DNA from: DATLXH01 sp035576005
Lineage (GTDB): Bacteria; Acidobacteriota; Thermoanaerobaculia; Gp7-AA8
DNA length: 25,117 nucleotides
NCBI GenBank assembly: GCA_035576005.1
Contig: DATLXH010000093.1
Coordinates: 1-25,117, forward strand
Reading direction: 5' to 3'
The notes under the pieces are model-generated. The model searched no databases and had not been told where the DNA came from. It worked only from the letters and a program-made list of their open reading frames with translations. A program made the position numbers and the translations under genes. Positions 14,855-22,193 of the stretch are shown here, piece after piece (the stretch's first letter is position 1; each line of letters opens with the position of its first letter).

Positions 14855-16004
14855 AAAGCCTGCAGCTCGCCGAAAGACCGACGTCCACCGAAATGCCATC
14901 GTCGTCGATGGCCATTGCGACACACCGTACCGCCTGAGGCGCGTGGGACTACAGATCGAAGACTCCGATCCCGACGCGCAGCTCGACCTGGAAACACTCA
15001 AGGCGAGTGGCATCACAGCGACGTTCTTCGCCTCGTACGTTCCTCCCTTCTATGCGTCCCGCGGCGCGGCGCAATTCGCTCATGATCTGATCGACATCAT
15101 CGTCGCAACCGCGGCGAGACATCCCGACACGTTAATGCTCGGGACCAGGAGCGCCCACATCCGCGAAGCGAAAGCGAAGGGACGGATTGCGTTGATGATC
15201 GGGATAGAAGGTGGACACGCAATCGAGGACTCTCTCGATACCCTGCGAACCTTTTACGCTCGTGGAGTCCGCTATCTCACGCTGACCCACGTCAACACCA
15301 ACAACTGGGCCGACTCATCAGGCGACACACACCGCCACGGCGGTCTCACGTCGTTCGGGCGTGAGGTCGTCAGGACCATGAACGAGCTGGGAATGATCGT
15401 AGACATCGCGCACGTCTCCGACAATGCCTTCTACCACGCGCTCGAAACGAGTGCGGTCCCGATCATCGCATCGCACTCGTCGTGTCGTGCACTGACGAAT
15501 CACGCGCGGAACATGACCGATCAGATGCTCAAAGATCTGGCCGCCAGCAACGGCCTCTGCATGATCAACTTCTTTTCTGCCTTCATTAATCAAGGGGTTG
15601 CGACTGTGATGATGAAAGCGCAGAAAAGGCCCGGACATCGCGACCTTCCAGGTGCCGATGAAGAACTTCCCGATGACCGAATTGACTGGGCACTCTACCT
15701 CGACTGGTTTCGTGCCCTCGGCTGCCCGGAAGCAACGATCGATGATGCCGTCGATCACATTGCACATGCAGCATCCGTTGCAGGGATCGATCACGTCGGA
15801 ATCGGTTCCGACTTTGACGGCGTCCCGTCACTCCCCTCGGGCCTCAAGGACGCGTCTTTTCTCCCCCTGCTCACTGACCGGCTCGCCGATCGGGGGTTCT
15901 CTGATGACGAGATCGAAAAGATCCTCGGGAAGAACTTCCTGCGCGTTTTCGAAGCCGTCGAATCGGGACGCAGAGAATCCGCAACGTCCAACCCGCCGGC
16001 CTGA
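14835..16004 (+). CDS. Membrane-dipeptidase family (M19) metallopeptidase
   Basis: 389 residues of the renal dipeptidase family, which cleaves dipeptides, including those with D-residues. The binuclear zinc ligands are visible: H27 and D29 (DGHCDTP), E125 (GIEGGH), H193 (DIAHVSD) and H214 (IASHSSCRA); the catalytic Asp region GIGSDFDGV is also intact. No signal peptide is present, so the protein is probably cytosolic. The ATG at 14835 lies inside the end of the HAD gene, with GAAGAGA upstream. A possible role is recycling of peptides or cell-wall dipeptides. Convergent with the nucleotidyltransferase gene; the 106 bp between them show no feature. Confidence 0.93.
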   Translation: MSTSEPEKPAARRKTDVHRNAIVVDGHCDTPYRLRRVGLQIEDSDPDAQLDLETLKASGITATFFASYVPPFYASRGAAQFAHDLIDIIVATAARHPDTLMLGTRSAHIREAKAKGRIALMIGIEGGHAIEDSLDTLRTFYARGVRYLTLTHVNTNNWADSSGDTHRHGGLTSFGREVVRTMNELGMIVDIAHVSDNAFYHALETSAVPIIASHSSCRALTNHARNMTDQMLKDLAASNGLCMINFFSAFINQGVATVMMKAQKRPGHRDLPGADEELPDDRIDWALYLDWFRALGCPEATIDDAVDHIAHAASVAGIDHVGIGSDFDGVPSLPSGLKDASFLPLLTDRLADRGFSDDEIEKILGKNFLRVFEAVESGRRESATSNPPA

Positions 16005-16110
16005 GCGACGTACGGCCGGTACTGTGCGTTACGAGGAGGTCGAGAGGTCTTCCAGCGGGCCATGTCATGACTTCATTTCAGGGGAACTCACTGAACCATG
16101 GCCTGCGATG

Positions 16111-16674
16111 TCATTCGCACGTCGAACGTTTTATCAGGCTCCACACGGCCGTAACATCCGGCTGCACGCGAGCGATTTTACCCTCAACCTCGCTGGTCAG
16201 TGTCTCGGGATCCGTAGCCAGAAGTGCCACAACGTCCTGCAGGTCGATTGGTCCACCAGCCGCGAGCTTGAGCAGAATGAGGTCACTCGTTACTGGGACT
16301 GGAACGACGCAGCCTCCCATATCGAGAGACTCCGAGCGCTCGAGGATCTCCAGCTCCCATTCCCACCTGGCCAGTAAGACATCGGCTTCTGCTCCGCCTG
16401 CGAACGCGATGTGCACCACGCCTGCGATCGGATCGTCGAAGTCTCCTTTCCGCGGATCCACCATGGCTCCGTCAGTTTCGAGGGTCTTCCACGTTTCACG
16501 CTCCAACACGCGGCTGTCGGCGACGAGAAAATCGTAGTCGAGAGTCATGCGAGGGTGGCCGCGCGCACCAACGGCGCGACCGCCGATCAGAGCATACGGG
16601 GCGCCGAGTGACTCGAGAACCTTCGACACGGTTTCAATTACTTTCATTCGGTGTAGTGTTTCACTAACCCGCAT
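16111..16674 (-). CDS. MNT-fold nucleotidyltransferase, putative toxin of a two-gene module
   Basis: 187 residues. LIGGRAVGARGHPRMTLDYD shows the nucleotidyltransferase signature G-G, 13 residues, D-x-D, as in AbiEii-like toxins and MNT proteins. The rest (VVHIAFAGGAEADVLLARWEWE, then VPVTSDLILLKLAAGGPIDLQ in pieces) fits the same family, including the LKLAAGGPxDxQD region. Such proteins are often the toxin or effector of type IV-like pairs; activity here is untested. Two starts are possible: ATG 16674, which lies inside a palindrome arm, or ATG 16647 (MKVIETVSKV), the more usual N-terminus, which lies 3 nt after the palindrome. The 70-aa gene is directly upstream on the same strand, so both are probably in one transcript. 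Confidence 0.75.
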   Translation of the reverse strand: MRVSETLHRMKVIETVSKVLESLGAPYALIGGRAVGARGHPRMTLDYDFLVADSRVLERETWKTLETDGAMVDPRKGDFDDPIAGVVHIAFAGGAEADVLLARWEWELEILERSESLDMGGCVVPVPVTSDLILLKLAAGGPIDLQDVVALLATDPETLTSEVEGKIARVQPDVTAVWSLIKRSTCE

Positions 16675-16718
16675 CTCTTACAGACCTTTGTAGTGAGAGA
16701 TGCGTGCTGACACTACAC
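16651..16718. repeat. Palindrome across the 70-aa/nucleotidyltransferase junction
   Basis: Outer arms GTGTAGTGT (16651-16659) and ACACTACAC (16710-16718) are perfect; inner arms CGCATCTCT (16670-16678) and AGAGATGCG (16696-16704) are also perfect. The centre GACCTTTG with the inner arms relates it to the element at 1-170 and 3629-3686. It includes the stop codon of the 70-aa gene and the upstream ATG (16674) of the nucleotidyltransferase. Confidence 0.85.
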
Positions 16719-16925
16719 CAGGCAGCCTGAAGGTCGCCGGCCAAGGCGTCGCGAGAGCTTGATTGCCTTGACTGCTGCAGTGCGATCGATGCCGTGGGCA
16801 GACATGTACTCTGCGAGACCTTCCTCGCCGAGACGCTCAGTCAAGGCGACTCGCTCCGCCGGCGTCATTCGGGCGAACCGTTCGCGCTGTTCGTTCTTGA
16901 GCTGCTCAGCCAGCTTGCTGCGCAT
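16713..16925 (-). CDS. 70-aa basic helical protein, putative antitoxin partner
   Basis: Small soluble protein with no signal or membrane segment. Sequence is helical and charged: LAEQLKNEQRERFARMTPAE, then RVALTERLGEEGLAEYMSAHG, ending in a basic tail RRLGRRPSGC. I believe similar small proteins with a GRRPS-type C-terminus accompany nucleotidyltransferases, but I cannot name the family. The tail could contact nucleic acid. The ATG at 16925 is 7 nt after a TATACT box, suggesting a leaderless message, and there is no ribosome site. Its gene precedes the nucleotidyltransferase by 38-65 nt, depending on that start. Confidence 0.65.
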   Translation of the reverse strand: MRSKLAEQLKNEQRERFARMTPAERVALTERLGEEGLAEYMSAHGIDRTAAVKAIKLSRRLGRRPSGCLV

Positions 16926-16932
16926 ATGCCCC

Positions 16933-16938
16933 AGTATA
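16933..16938 (-). promoter_or_regulatory. Candidate -10 box, leaderless type
   Basis: TATACT on the minus strand ends 7 nt before the ATG of the 70-aa gene. No good -35 box is visible at the usual distance. Confidence 0.4.
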
Positions 16939-17106
16939 GCGTCGTATATTCAGAACAAACGAGCGGGACCGAACGGCAGCAGCATGCCGAAACGTTTCGC
17001 GCGGTCGACTTTGTTTTGAATGTTTGCTGGCAGATCACTCGAGCCGGTGAACCGACCTGCCTCAACCAGTCGATAGTCCGCGGCTTCCACTCGAGCCAAA
17101 GCAATC

Positions 17107-17112
17107 TATAAT
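17107..17112 (+). promoter_or_regulatory. Candidate -10 box, leaderless type
   Basis: A perfect TATAAT ends 6 nt before the ATG at 17119, and there is no ribosome site. The -35 region is poor (TTCCAC). The 193-bp divergent gap 16926-17118 thus appears to hold two promoters and no gene. Confidence 0.45.
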
Positions 17113-17118
17113 TCGCTC

Positions 17119-17526
17119 ATGCCTTCCGAAGTCGAAACACTACGCGAGCTCGCTCGAGCATTCTGGGATAAACGGGAGATTGCCTGTCCGCGACACCTCG
17201 GAGCGCAAATGCAGGGCGACTTTGTGAAAACTACCTACGCCGATCACCTGGTCCTTACCTGTAACAGAGGGAAGGAGAGCGTGAGCATTCCTCAACGTCC
17301 GCGGCAGCAACAATTCAATCTTCCTCAGGTCGAGGGACTGATCATCAACCTCCGTCGAGGCGACAACGTTCTCTGCTATCGCTGCCAGTCGAAGCTCGAT
17401 ATGTCAAACGAAGAAAGAGCTCACAACGGAACGGCGAGCTTCAGCTTCACATGCGTTCGCTGCCTGTCCTGGGGAGAGTGGGAAGGCAACCCGAGCCTCA
17501 TCTCCACTGAAGCCGCCGTGGGCTGA
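17119..17526 (+). CDS. Small zinc-ribbon-like protein, function unknown
   Basis: 135 residues, soluble. An early IACPRHLG (C23) and a later pair LCYRCQSK and TCVRCLSW, 23 residues apart, look like a zinc ribbon of the C-x2-C type. A basic, Gln-rich stretch (IPQRPRQQQFNLPQ) separates the two parts. No family recognised. The ATG lies 6 nt after TATAAT, so the message may be leaderless. It precedes the NADH dehydrogenase gene by 31 bp on the same strand and could share its transcript. Codon use and the absence of in-frame alternatives suggest a real gene. Confidence 0.65.
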   Translation: MPSEVETLRELARAFWDKREIACPRHLGAQMQGDFVKTTYADHLVLTCNRGKESVSIPQRPRQQQFNLPQVEGLIINLRRGDNVLCYRCQSKLDMSNEERAHNGTASFSFTCVRCLSWGEWEGNPSLISTEAAVG

Positions 17527-17557
17527 GGCGCCTTCTTCCCCCCAGGTTGTTATCGAG

Positions 17558-18829
17558 ATGAATCACGCCACCCTCCCCCACGTGGTGATCCTCGGCGGGG
17601 GCTTCGCCGGGCTCTACGCCGCTCGCACACTTGAAAGGGCTGCCGTTCGGATCACGCTGGTCGACAGGCTGAATCATCACCTGTTCCAACCCCTTCTTTA
17701 CCAGGTTGCCACGGCATCGTTGAACCCGAGCGACATAGCCGCACCCATCCGTTCGATCCTGCGCAGGCAGCGGAACGTGACCGTCTATCTGGCCGAAGCA
17801 CGCGCCATAGATCGCGCCACGAAGACAGTGCTTCTCGGTGACGGCAACATCTCCTATGACTATCTGATCATTGCGACCGGAGCGACACATTCCTATTTCG
17901 GTAATGACTCATGGGAGGCCAATGCCCCAGGATTGAAGACGCTCGAGGATGCACTGGAGATTCGGCGGAGAGTCCTGGTCGCATACGAAAGCGCTGAGCG
18001 GGAGTCTGACGAGCTTGCTCGTCAGGCATGGCTGACGTTTGTTGTGGTCGGCGGAGGTCCGACGGGGGTCGAGCTCGCTGGCGCCCTCTCGGAGATTGCA
18101 CGGAAGACGATGGGCCGCGACTTTCGTCATTTCAATCCCGCCGATGCCCGGGTAATCCTCATCGAAGGTACGGATCGTGTTCTTCCATCGTATCCGCCTG
18201 ACCTCTCGGAGCGGGCCCGTTCTCAACTGCACTCGCTGGGCGTTGAGATATGGACTCAAAGGTTCGTCAGTCACATCGATGGTGTGGGCGTCCAGATATC
18301 CTCGGAACGACTCCCCTGCCGGACTGTGCTCTGGGCGGCCGGCGTTCGCGCCTCATCCCTTGGTTCTTCCCTGGCAATTCCCCTCGACAAAAGTGGCAAG
18401 GTGTTGGTCAACCGTGATCTAACGGTAGGCGATACAGCCGAGGTTCTGGTGGCTGGAGACCTCGTATCGTTCGAGCAGGACGGACGGCTCGTTCCAGGGA
18501 CCTGCCCTGCGGCAATCCAGCAGGGGCGGCATGCAGCACGCAACATTCTCCGCGCCATCGCCGGAGAACCCCTCGCGGAATTTCGCTATCAGGACAAAGG
18601 CTCTCTGGCCACGATCGGCCGAGGGGCAGGAGTAGCTGACTTTGGCCGGGTTCACCTGGGCGGCCCGATTGCGTGGATGGCCTGGCTTTTCATTCACATT
18701 TTTTTCCTGATCGGCTTTCGCAATCGCTTCCTGGTCATGTTTCAGTGGGCCTGGTCCTACCTGACCTATCAACGGGCTGCACGGCTGATCACAAAGATGA
18801 AGACTCCCATGGTTGACGAAACGTCTTGA
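17558..18829 (+). CDS. ndh: Type II NADH:quinone oxidoreductase
   Basis: 423 residues. It oxidises NADH and reduces membrane quinone without pumping protons. FAD-binding VVILGGGFAGLYAARTL lies at about 9-25 and the NAD-binding VVVGGGPTGVELAGAL at about 162-177. HHLFQPLLYQVATASLNPSD and the quinone-side loop CPAAIQQGRHAARNI are typical of NDH-2, as is the AGDL box. The C-terminal WLFIHIFFLIGFRNRFLVMF stretch is the amphipathic/hydrophobic membrane anchor. All expected parts are present and the length is usual. It gives the host an uncoupled respiratory entry point. No other respiratory gene is adjacent; a 218-bp gap with two dyads follows. Confidence 0.95.
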   Translation: MNHATLPHVVILGGGFAGLYAARTLERAAVRITLVDRLNHHLFQPLLYQVATASLNPSDIAAPIRSILRRQRNVTVYLAEARAIDRATKTVLLGDGNISYDYLIIATGATHSYFGNDSWEANAPGLKTLEDALEIRRRVLVAYESAERESDELARQAWLTFVVVGGGPTGVELAGALSEIARKTMGRDFRHFNPADARVILIEGTDRVLPSYPPDLSERARSQLHSLGVEIWTQRFVSHIDGVGVQISSERLPCRTVLWAAGVRASSLGSSLAIPLDKSGKVLVNRDLTVGDTAEVLVAGDLVSFEQDGRLVPGTCPAAIQQGRHAARNILRAIAGEPLAEFRYQDKGSLATIGRGAGVADFGRVHLGGPIAWMAWLFIHIFFLIGFRNRFLVMFQWAWSYLTYQRAARLITKMKTPMVDETS

Positions 18830-18892
18830 AGAGCCGTTGCAGGTCGACGGTGCCATCGGAACGTCACCTGCGACGCCCTAACACCGAAAGGC

Positions 18893-18909
18893 CTTGCGTA
18901 ACACGCAAG
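18893..18909. promoter_or_regulatory. Short dyad downstream of ndh
   Basis: CTTGCGT and ACGCAAG around a 3-nt centre. It may be a weak hairpin at the end of the ndh transcript or a protein-binding site. Confidence 0.3.
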
Positions 18910-19001
18910 TTTCACTGCTCCGGCTTTGATTGTGCATTCGCATGGATTTTGGCATTCTCCACCTGGTGCCCCCGACAGCGGACAGAGGCGAGCCGTGAAC
19001 G

Positions 19002-19019
19002 GGTGACAATCCTGTCACC
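19002..19019. promoter_or_regulatory. Operator-like dyad before the PAS sensor gene
   Basis: GGTGACA-ATCC-TGTCACC is a perfect 7-bp inverted repeat ending 28 nt before the ATG at 19048. Spacing and position suit a repressor site or a 5'-leader hairpin. Confidence 0.4.
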
Positions 19020-19047
19020 GTCGTGTACTGACGAGAAGAACTGAATC

Positions 19048-20346
19048 ATGCTCAAACAATCGGAGAATCGCCCGGATCCTTTATCGGGCGAGGCCGCGTC
19101 TTCCGATCGGAGCGATCTCCTCCCCGCTGCTGCAATTCACGATGCGGTGCCGTCCCAGACTCCGGTAGTCGACCATTCCCGAATACTCGACAGTGTGGGA
19201 AGGGCCGTCATCGTCACGGATGCTCTTGGGAGCATCAACTATGTCAACCGCTTTGCGGAGCAACCTTTCGGGTGGTCTGCAGCAGAAATGATGGGGCAGA
19301 ACGCGCTCGAGTTGACGGTCCCGAAAAGCGGCTGGGGCGCGGCGGGAGCGATCATGACTCGGCTTCAGGCCGGAGAGAGCTGGAACGGCGAGATCGATTT
19401 GCAGCATCGGACAGGCCGTTTGTTTCCCGCTCTGGTGACGAACTCCCCTCTGCATGACGCCAGCGGCATTTTGACCGGAGTGATTGGCATCACTACCGAC
19501 CTGACCGAACAGAAACAGGCGGAAGAACGATATCGCGAGAGCGAGGAGATGTTGCAAAGCGTATTCGATGCTTCGCGGGACGGCATCGTTGTTGAGGGCG
19601 ATGGCGTGATCGTCTACATCAATCAGGCGTACCTGCGCCAGGTTGGATACGCCCGGGAGGAGCTTATCGGCGGCGACATCTCCCGGCTGGTAGACCCCGA
19701 GACGGCTGAAAAACTGATGGAGTACGGACGGCGACGGGTGAGGGGCGAAGCGGCCCCCTCAATGTACGAGCTCACCTTCAAAAAGAAGAATGGCGAGCTG
19801 GTAGATGTCGAGCTATCGGTCTCCGTCTCCACAGTCAATACGAAAAAGTATGTGACGACCTCGGTCCGGGAGATCTCCGAAAGAAAGAAGAGCGATAGCG
19901 CTTTGAGAGAGAGCGAATGGGAGCATCGGGAGATTGCTGGTCATCTCGAGAGTGAGCGCGCTCGACTCACCGAGGCGCAGGCACTGGCAAAAGTGGGGAC
20001 CTGGGAGCTCGATCTAATAGCCAACAAGCTGTCGTGGTCGGACGAGAACTACAAAATGTTCGGTATGGAACGGGACGAATTCCACGGCACTTTTGAAGCC
20101 TTCCTATCGTGCGTTCACCCCGACGACCGGGAGTTCGTAACCACCGCATACAACAAGTCTCTTCTCGACAAGTCTCCCTACTCGATCGAACACCGGCTGC
20201 TGATGAGAGACGGCCAGATCAAGATCGTGCACGAGAGCAATGGCCTGCTTCACGCAGAACCGGAAGAGGATTGCCGCTGTGCTTACCGACATGGCGATGC
20301 CGGGAATGAACGGTACGGAACTGATCGCGGGACTCCGCCGGATTGA
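19048..20346 (+). CDS. Multi-PAS sensor protein, remnant of a hybrid histidine kinase
   Basis: Three PAS/PAC domains are visible at about 40-155, 165-280 and 310-405. ILDSVGRAVIVTDALGSINY begins the first, VFDASRDGIVVEGDGVIVYI the second, and LAKVGTWELDLIANKLSWSD the third. There is no transmembrane segment. The third PAS is normal as far as QIKIVHESNG, but then the frame runs into about 35 residues of nonsense and stops at 20346. In the +1 frame the same DNA encodes the second half of a receiver domain. The histidine phosphotransfer and ATPase domains, plus the start of the receiver, are missing. The product, if made, could sense but not phosphorylate. ATG 19048 has GAGAAG upstream. Confidence 0.75.
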   Translation: MLKQSENRPDPLSGEAASSDRSDLLPAAAIHDAVPSQTPVVDHSRILDSVGRAVIVTDALGSINYVNRFAEQPFGWSAAEMMGQNALELTVPKSGWGAAGAIMTRLQAGESWNGEIDLQHRTGRLFPALVTNSPLHDASGILTGVIGITTDLTEQKQAEERYRESEEMLQSVFDASRDGIVVEGDGVIVYINQAYLRQVGYAREELIGGDISRLVDPETAEKLMEYGRRRVRGEAAPSMYELTFKKKNGELVDVELSVSVSTVNTKKYVTTSVREISERKKSDSALRESEWEHREIAGHLESERARLTEAQALAKVGTWELDLIANKLSWSDENYKMFGMERDEFHGTFEAFLSCVHPDDREFVTTAYNKSLLDKSPYSIEHRLLMRDGQIKIVHESNGLLHAEPEEDCRCAYRHGDAGNERYGTDRGTPPD

Positions 20347-20542
20347 TCCCACACTTACGATCGTTGCAGCGACAGGCCTGAACAACAAAGTAAACGCGCT
20401 CACCGCAGACGGCGGAGGGATCGACCATCTTCTGCTGAAACCGTACACCGCCGAGGTCCTCATGGAGACCATGTCTGCCGTCCTGAAAAAGAGTCGCGCG
20501 GAAGCGATGCCTAAAACGTTCGACGGAGAAACGAGGCGCTAA
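20240..20542 (+). pseudogene. Receiver-domain remnant of the deleted hybrid kinase
   Basis: Reads FTQNRKRIAAVLTDMAMPGM then NGTELIAGLRRIDPTLTIVA and LLLKPYTAEVLMETM. This is the C-terminal two thirds of a CheY-like receiver: phosphoacceptor D in LTDMAMPG and the conserved Lys in LKPY are present, while the N-terminal strand and acidic pocket are missing. The frame differs by +1 from the PAS gene, with the break near 20240-20260. It is best explained as the tail of the same hybrid kinase after an internal deletion. The first in-frame ATG (20240) has no ribosome site, so independent translation is doubtful. Confidence 0.7.
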
Positions 20543-20590
20543 GTCCGTGTGGATCAATCGTTCAGCGATAGGCCTCAGGAAGTCAAAACT

Positions 20591-21757
20591 ATGACCCAGT
20601 CAGTGTCCAGCGAACAGAACACGAGAATGCAGATCGTCCTGCTCGTTGACGACGATCCCATCATCACGGAAGGGCTCGCCATGGGCCTCGAGCGCGAGGG
20701 CCGGACTGTCATTACCTGCAACGATATCGAGTCCGCGGAGCTTGCCGTCGACTGGTTCAAACCGGGATTCATTGTTACCGATGTTCGGCTGACGGGATCG
20801 TTCGCCTACGAAGGGCTGGATCTCATTCGATATGCGAAGCGCCACTTGCCTGACAGCCGAGTCATCCTCATGACGGGAGAGGCACCGGAAGCCCTGCAAC
20901 TGGAAGCGTCAGAGCGAGGCGCCATCGCATTTCTTCAGAAGCCATTCGGCGGGCTCGAGCTCAGTGCAGTCATTGACGTGATGAATCCGCTGCCCTCGGA
21001 CGCAACGCTACCGCCTGTTCTAATCGAGATGCCGCTGCTGGATGACGTCATCGTCAGCCCGCATCTCTACACCGTCTTTCAGCCGATTGTGGAGCTCGGA
21101 AGCTCGTGGGAGCCTTACGGCCACGAATCGCTGGCCCGTTATCGCACTACCGGACCACTCGCCAACCCCGAAAAACTTTTCCAGTACGCTGGTCGCAAAG
21201 ACATGGTGTGTGAGCTCGAGCTGGCGTGCATTTCGAGAACTCTCGATGTTTCCTCCGCATTGCGCGACCAGGGGCCCCTTTTTCTCAATATCCATCCCGA
21301 TGTATTTGCCGTCGGCACCCGACTGTTCGACCTTCTCGCAGGCTACGCGGCCGATGTCACGCTCGAGAATATCGTCCTGGAAATTACCGAACAGGCCGCT
21401 CTGCAGGATAGTGGTGCCGTGCTCGCTCACATCGAGCGGCTGCGCGGTCTCGGCGTTCGCTTCGCGTTCGATGACTTCGGAAGCGCGCATTCGCACCTTC
21501 CCTTTATCGATCGCGTCCGACCTGACTTTCTAAAGATCAGCCAACATTATGGAATGCTGTTCGAGAGCAACGCTACAAAGTCGAAAATCATTACGAGTGT
21601 CATGTCGATTGCCAAAGATTTCGGATGCGAAGTAATTCTGGAAGGCATTGAGGATAGCTCCACTGCGGAGGCCGGTTCCAAGCTGGGAATTCGATATGGT
21701 CAGGGGTATTTGTTCGGGCGGCCGACCGAGCCAGGGGCCTTTGCACGGTCGAAGTGA
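20591..21757 (+). CDS. Receiver-EAL c-di-GMP phosphodiesterase
   Basis: 388 residues from ATG 20591, which has AGGA 10 nt upstream; a GTG at 20549 is possible. Receiver domain about 14-135: D20-22, phosphoacceptor D64 (VTDVRL), T95 (MTG), K117 (QKPF). EAL domain about 155-388: GHESLARYR in place of EALxR, LFLNIHPDVF, VLEITEQ, FAFDDFGSAHS, FLKIS, LEGIE and QGYLFGRP. All metal and catalytic positions appear kept, so c-di-GMP hydrolysis is likely, switched by phosphorylation. It follows the broken PAS-receiver gene by about 50 nt and may once have been its phosphorelay partner. With the HD-GYP protein it gives two unrelated c-di-GMP hydrolases in one window. Confidence 0.92.
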   Translation: MTQSVSSEQNTRMQIVLLVDDDPIITEGLAMGLEREGRTVITCNDIESAELAVDWFKPGFIVTDVRLTGSFAYEGLDLIRYAKRHLPDSRVILMTGEAPEALQLEASERGAIAFLQKPFGGLELSAVIDVMNPLPSDATLPPVLIEMPLLDDVIVSPHLYTVFQPIVELGSSWEPYGHESLARYRTTGPLANPEKLFQYAGRKDMVCELELACISRTLDVSSALRDQGPLFLNIHPDVFAVGTRLFDLLAGYAADVTLENIVLEITEQAALQDSGAVLAHIERLRGLGVRFAFDDFGSAHSHLPFIDRVRPDFLKISQHYGMLFESNATKSKIITSVMSIAKDFGCEVILEGIEDSSTAEAGSKLGIRYGQGYLFGRPTEPGAFARSK

Positions 21758-21799
21758 CTAGCGGCTAGGAGCCGCGATGTAAGTCCACGCGTACTTACT

Positions 21800-21824
21800 T
21801 GAACCAACGGTGGGAGTTGGTTCA
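21800..21824 (+). terminator. Possible terminator after the REC-EAL gene
   Basis: TGAACCAAC and GTTGGTTCA are perfect 9-bp arms with a 7-nt loop; CGTCGTTTTCACACTTTTC follows. The stem is A/T-containing and the T-run starts 6 nt late, so efficiency may be moderate. Confidence 0.5.
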
Positions 21825-21953
21825 CGTCGTTTTCACACTTTTCACCTGTGTCGGCAGAATCCGACAGAAATGACCATTCCGGTTTCTTTGAACTTGTGGC
21901 TCTCGGCCCGATATTCGCATCGAAGTTCTTGAACAGTCTCTTTTTTTCCGGCC

Positions 21954-21974
21954 CTTGTTCCGTTAAGGAACAAG
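21954..21974. promoter_or_regulatory. Perfect 8-bp dyad upstream of the ice-binding-like gene
   Basis: CTTGTTCC-GTTAA-GGAACAAG, about 220 bp before the ATG at 22194. Could be an operator or an RNA hairpin; no family assigned. Confidence 0.35.
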
Positions 21975-22193
21975 ATCATCGCCAAAGAATCTCGATTCGC
22001 TCAACACACCAAATTTTACGCGTACGAACCCGCCATGAAATGATATGTTCGGCCTTACCGCCCGTCGATCACGAGCGGGAACGCCATATCGAGCACGCCC
22101 ATGCAGCATTTTGTGGGTACGCGCGCTGCTCCGACAGCAAGCAAGTGTAGTCAACTCAGCGGTCCGTCCATTCAATGAAAGGGAGATTTCACC

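Larger units (their letters stand above)
21758..22193 (+). other. 436-bp intergenic region without a supported gene
   Basis: Contains a hairpin right after the stop (GCGGC-TAGGA-GCCGC, 21761-21775), the terminator-like stem at 21800-21824 and a dyad at 21954-21974. The 100-codon frame at 21848-22150 shows no domain or ribosome site. GGGAG before the ATG at 22194 is the ribosome site of the next gene. Confidence 0.6.

Noticed and set aside
18826..19044. 72-codon frame between ndh and the PAS gene
   Set aside because: No domain, no ribosome site, and it covers two dyads.
21848..22150. 100-codon frame in the gap before the ice-binding-like gene
   Set aside because: GTG start without ribosome site, composition unlike neighbouring genes, crosses a perfect dyad.
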